From NCBI GenBank assembly GCA_900752625.1, contig CAADWC010000276.1, positions 1 to 5,686 on the forward strand: a stretch of DNA of 5,686 nucleotides. Reading direction: 5' to 3'. Shown here one piece after another: positions 5,100-5,686 of the stretch (position 1 is the first letter of the stretch; each line of letters begins with the position of its first letter). The notes beneath the pieces are model-generated. The model worked only from the letters and a program-made list of their open reading frames with translations. It made no database searches and was not told where the DNA came from. The position numbers and the translations under genes were made by a program. The DNA comes from Oscillospiraceae bacterium (GTDB lineage Bacteria; Bacillota; Clostridia; Oscillospirales; Ruminococcaceae).

Positions 5100-5294
5100 T
5101 TTTCAACATTGAGACAAGTCAATAAAAAGCCGTAGTTTTCAACGTTTTCAACAGGTTTATCAACACTTTTTAAGGCTGAATTTATGTTTTCAACAGAGTT
5201 TTCAACAAATATTTGAAAACTTTTGGTTTAAGCACAATTTTTATGTCAATAATATCTTTGTAAGTCAAAAATATGTAAAATGGAGTGTTGATAA
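5100..5294. other. DnaA-box-like nonamer cluster (possible origin or DnaA-binding region)
   Basis: Six nonamers in the same orientation lie in 108 bases: TTTTCAACA at 5100-5108, 5145-5153, 5187-5195 and 5199-5207, TTTTCAACG at 5136-5144, and TTATCAACA at 5157-5165. A seventh, TTATCAACA on the minus strand (TGTTGATAA, 5286-5294), lies between the ribosome site and ATG of the next gene. TTATCAACA differs from the DnaA consensus TTATCCACA at one position, TTTTCAACA at two. Start-to-start spacings are 36, 9, 12, 30 and 12. A strongly AT-rich stretch (5221-5281) follows, as an unwinding element would. No dnaA or rep gene is in the window, so origin identity is inference; DnaA titration or control of the downstream gene is an alternative. 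Confidence 0.52.
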
Positions 5295-5297
5295 AAA

Positions 5298-5564
5298 ATG
5301 CTGAGAGGAATTAATAAACAAATCATTGAAATTAAATGCACGAATAATGAATACTTTGAAAAAATATTGTTATTTGTAAAAGGGGAAAAGTCGGATTCTC
5401 CCAGTGAAATTCTTCATGGCCAGGCGATGAACTGCTGCAGCGCCTTTACGTCAGTATATCCTAAAAGAAAACGCCGGAATTTTACAAGAACGGCAGCAGT
5501 TTTTCTGATGCTGTGTATTCTTGGTTTGGTTATCGGAATTTCCGCCGCCGCTTTGCTGCTGTAG
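5298..5564 (+). CDS. small tail-anchored membrane protein, unknown function
   Basis: An 88-residue protein I cannot assign to a named family. Residues 1-30 (MLRGINKQIIEIKCTNNEYF and onward) look like a compact folded beta/helix segment with an FEKILLFVK helix. A polar middle contains CysCys at 46-47. KRKRR (56-60) is followed by a single hydrophobic segment (about 66-88) ending exactly at the C-terminus. The basic flank implies the N-terminus stays in the cytoplasm, so this is a tail-anchor arrangement. The GGAG at 5282-5285 is 12 bases from the ATG, a long spacing, and a TTATCAACA box on the minus strand fills that gap, so DnaA or another factor bound there could influence expression. Composition and codons look like a real gene, but the product is hypothetical. 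Confidence 0.62.
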   Translation: MLRGINKQIIEIKCTNNEYFEKILLFVKGEKSDSPSEILHGQAMNCCSAFTSVYPKRKRRNFTRTAAVFLMLCILGLVIGISAAALLL

Positions 5565-5579
5565 AATTTTTACGGCGGC
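5544..5579 (+). terminator. GC-rich inverted repeat spanning the last gene's stop
   Basis: GCCGCCG (5544-5550) and CGGCGGC (5573-5579) are perfect 7-base, all-GC arms around a 22-base loop containing the TAG stop. No T run follows directly; a run of seven T begins at about 5598. It could be a terminator with a displaced tract or only a stable mRNA 3' hairpin. The remaining 5580-5686 shows nothing I can support. Confidence 0.3.
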
Positions 5580-5686
5580 AATCTGCTTTCGACGACATTT
5601 TTTTCCTTGATGCGGCATGGTTTTGTCAAAGTTTCAGGTGAATTTTTGTTCAAAATGTATAAAGTAAAATAAAAATCCTCAAAGGC

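Noticed and set aside
5100..5207. CRISPR array
   Set aside because: The repeats are only 9 bases with irregular spacing of 9-36; there are no 25-40-base repeats or uniform spacers.

Overview
The window looks like a chromosomal segment of a low-to-moderate-GC Firmicute, most likely a Clostridia/Oscillospiraceae relative such as Ruminococcus. The reasons are textbook sigma-A promoters, purine-rich Shine-Dalgarno sites, AT-rich intergenic DNA, and family content (an OGG-type 8-oxoguanine glycosylase, a DUF6062-like Cys/His protein, a VanY-like lipoprotein). The genus is inference; no marker gene is present.

Layout. Positions 1-735 (minus) hold an alpha/beta-hydrolase (BD-FAE/acetyl-esterase type) that begins with GTG and runs off the left edge with its catalytic His just inside the window. 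It lies 25 bases downstream of a VanY/M15-like lipoprotein gene (761-1864, minus), and both are probably read from one strong promoter at 1901-1929. Positions 2109-2537 carry no conventional gene but are dense in signals: a consensus promoter (TTGACA-17-TATAAT, minus), a short transcript ending in a UUCG-loop terminator at 2079-2107, a long hairpin at 2351-2388, and an imperfect inverted repeat (2214-2240 / 2423-2451) that shares the promoter -10 element. Positions 2538-3344 (minus) encode the OGG glycosylase, with its own promoter at 3383-3411. Divergently, 3625-4774 (plus) is a two-gene operon: a GNAT acetyltransferase followed one base later by a DUF6062-like protein with two CxxC...CxxH modules.

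Positions 4775-5297 are a second gene-poor stretch, with inverted repeats just after the operon and six same-orientation TTTTCAACA/TTATCAACA nonamers at 5100-5207 plus a seventh inverted copy at 5286-5294. This resembles a DnaA-box cluster. It precedes a small tail-anchored membrane protein of unknown function (5298-5564). The last 122 bases show nothing convincing.

Most interesting points: (1) the GNAT gene's perfect Shine-Dalgarno lies 32 bases from its ATG, with a 22-base hairpin between that would restore normal spacing when folded; (2) a small RNA locus whose promoter straddles one arm of an inverted repeat in such a way that inversion would rebuild an equally spaced promoter pointing the other way; (3) the DnaA-box-like cluster, a possible origin or DnaA-titration site; (4) a VanY-like protein that keeps the metal ligands but lacks the usual catalytic Glu.
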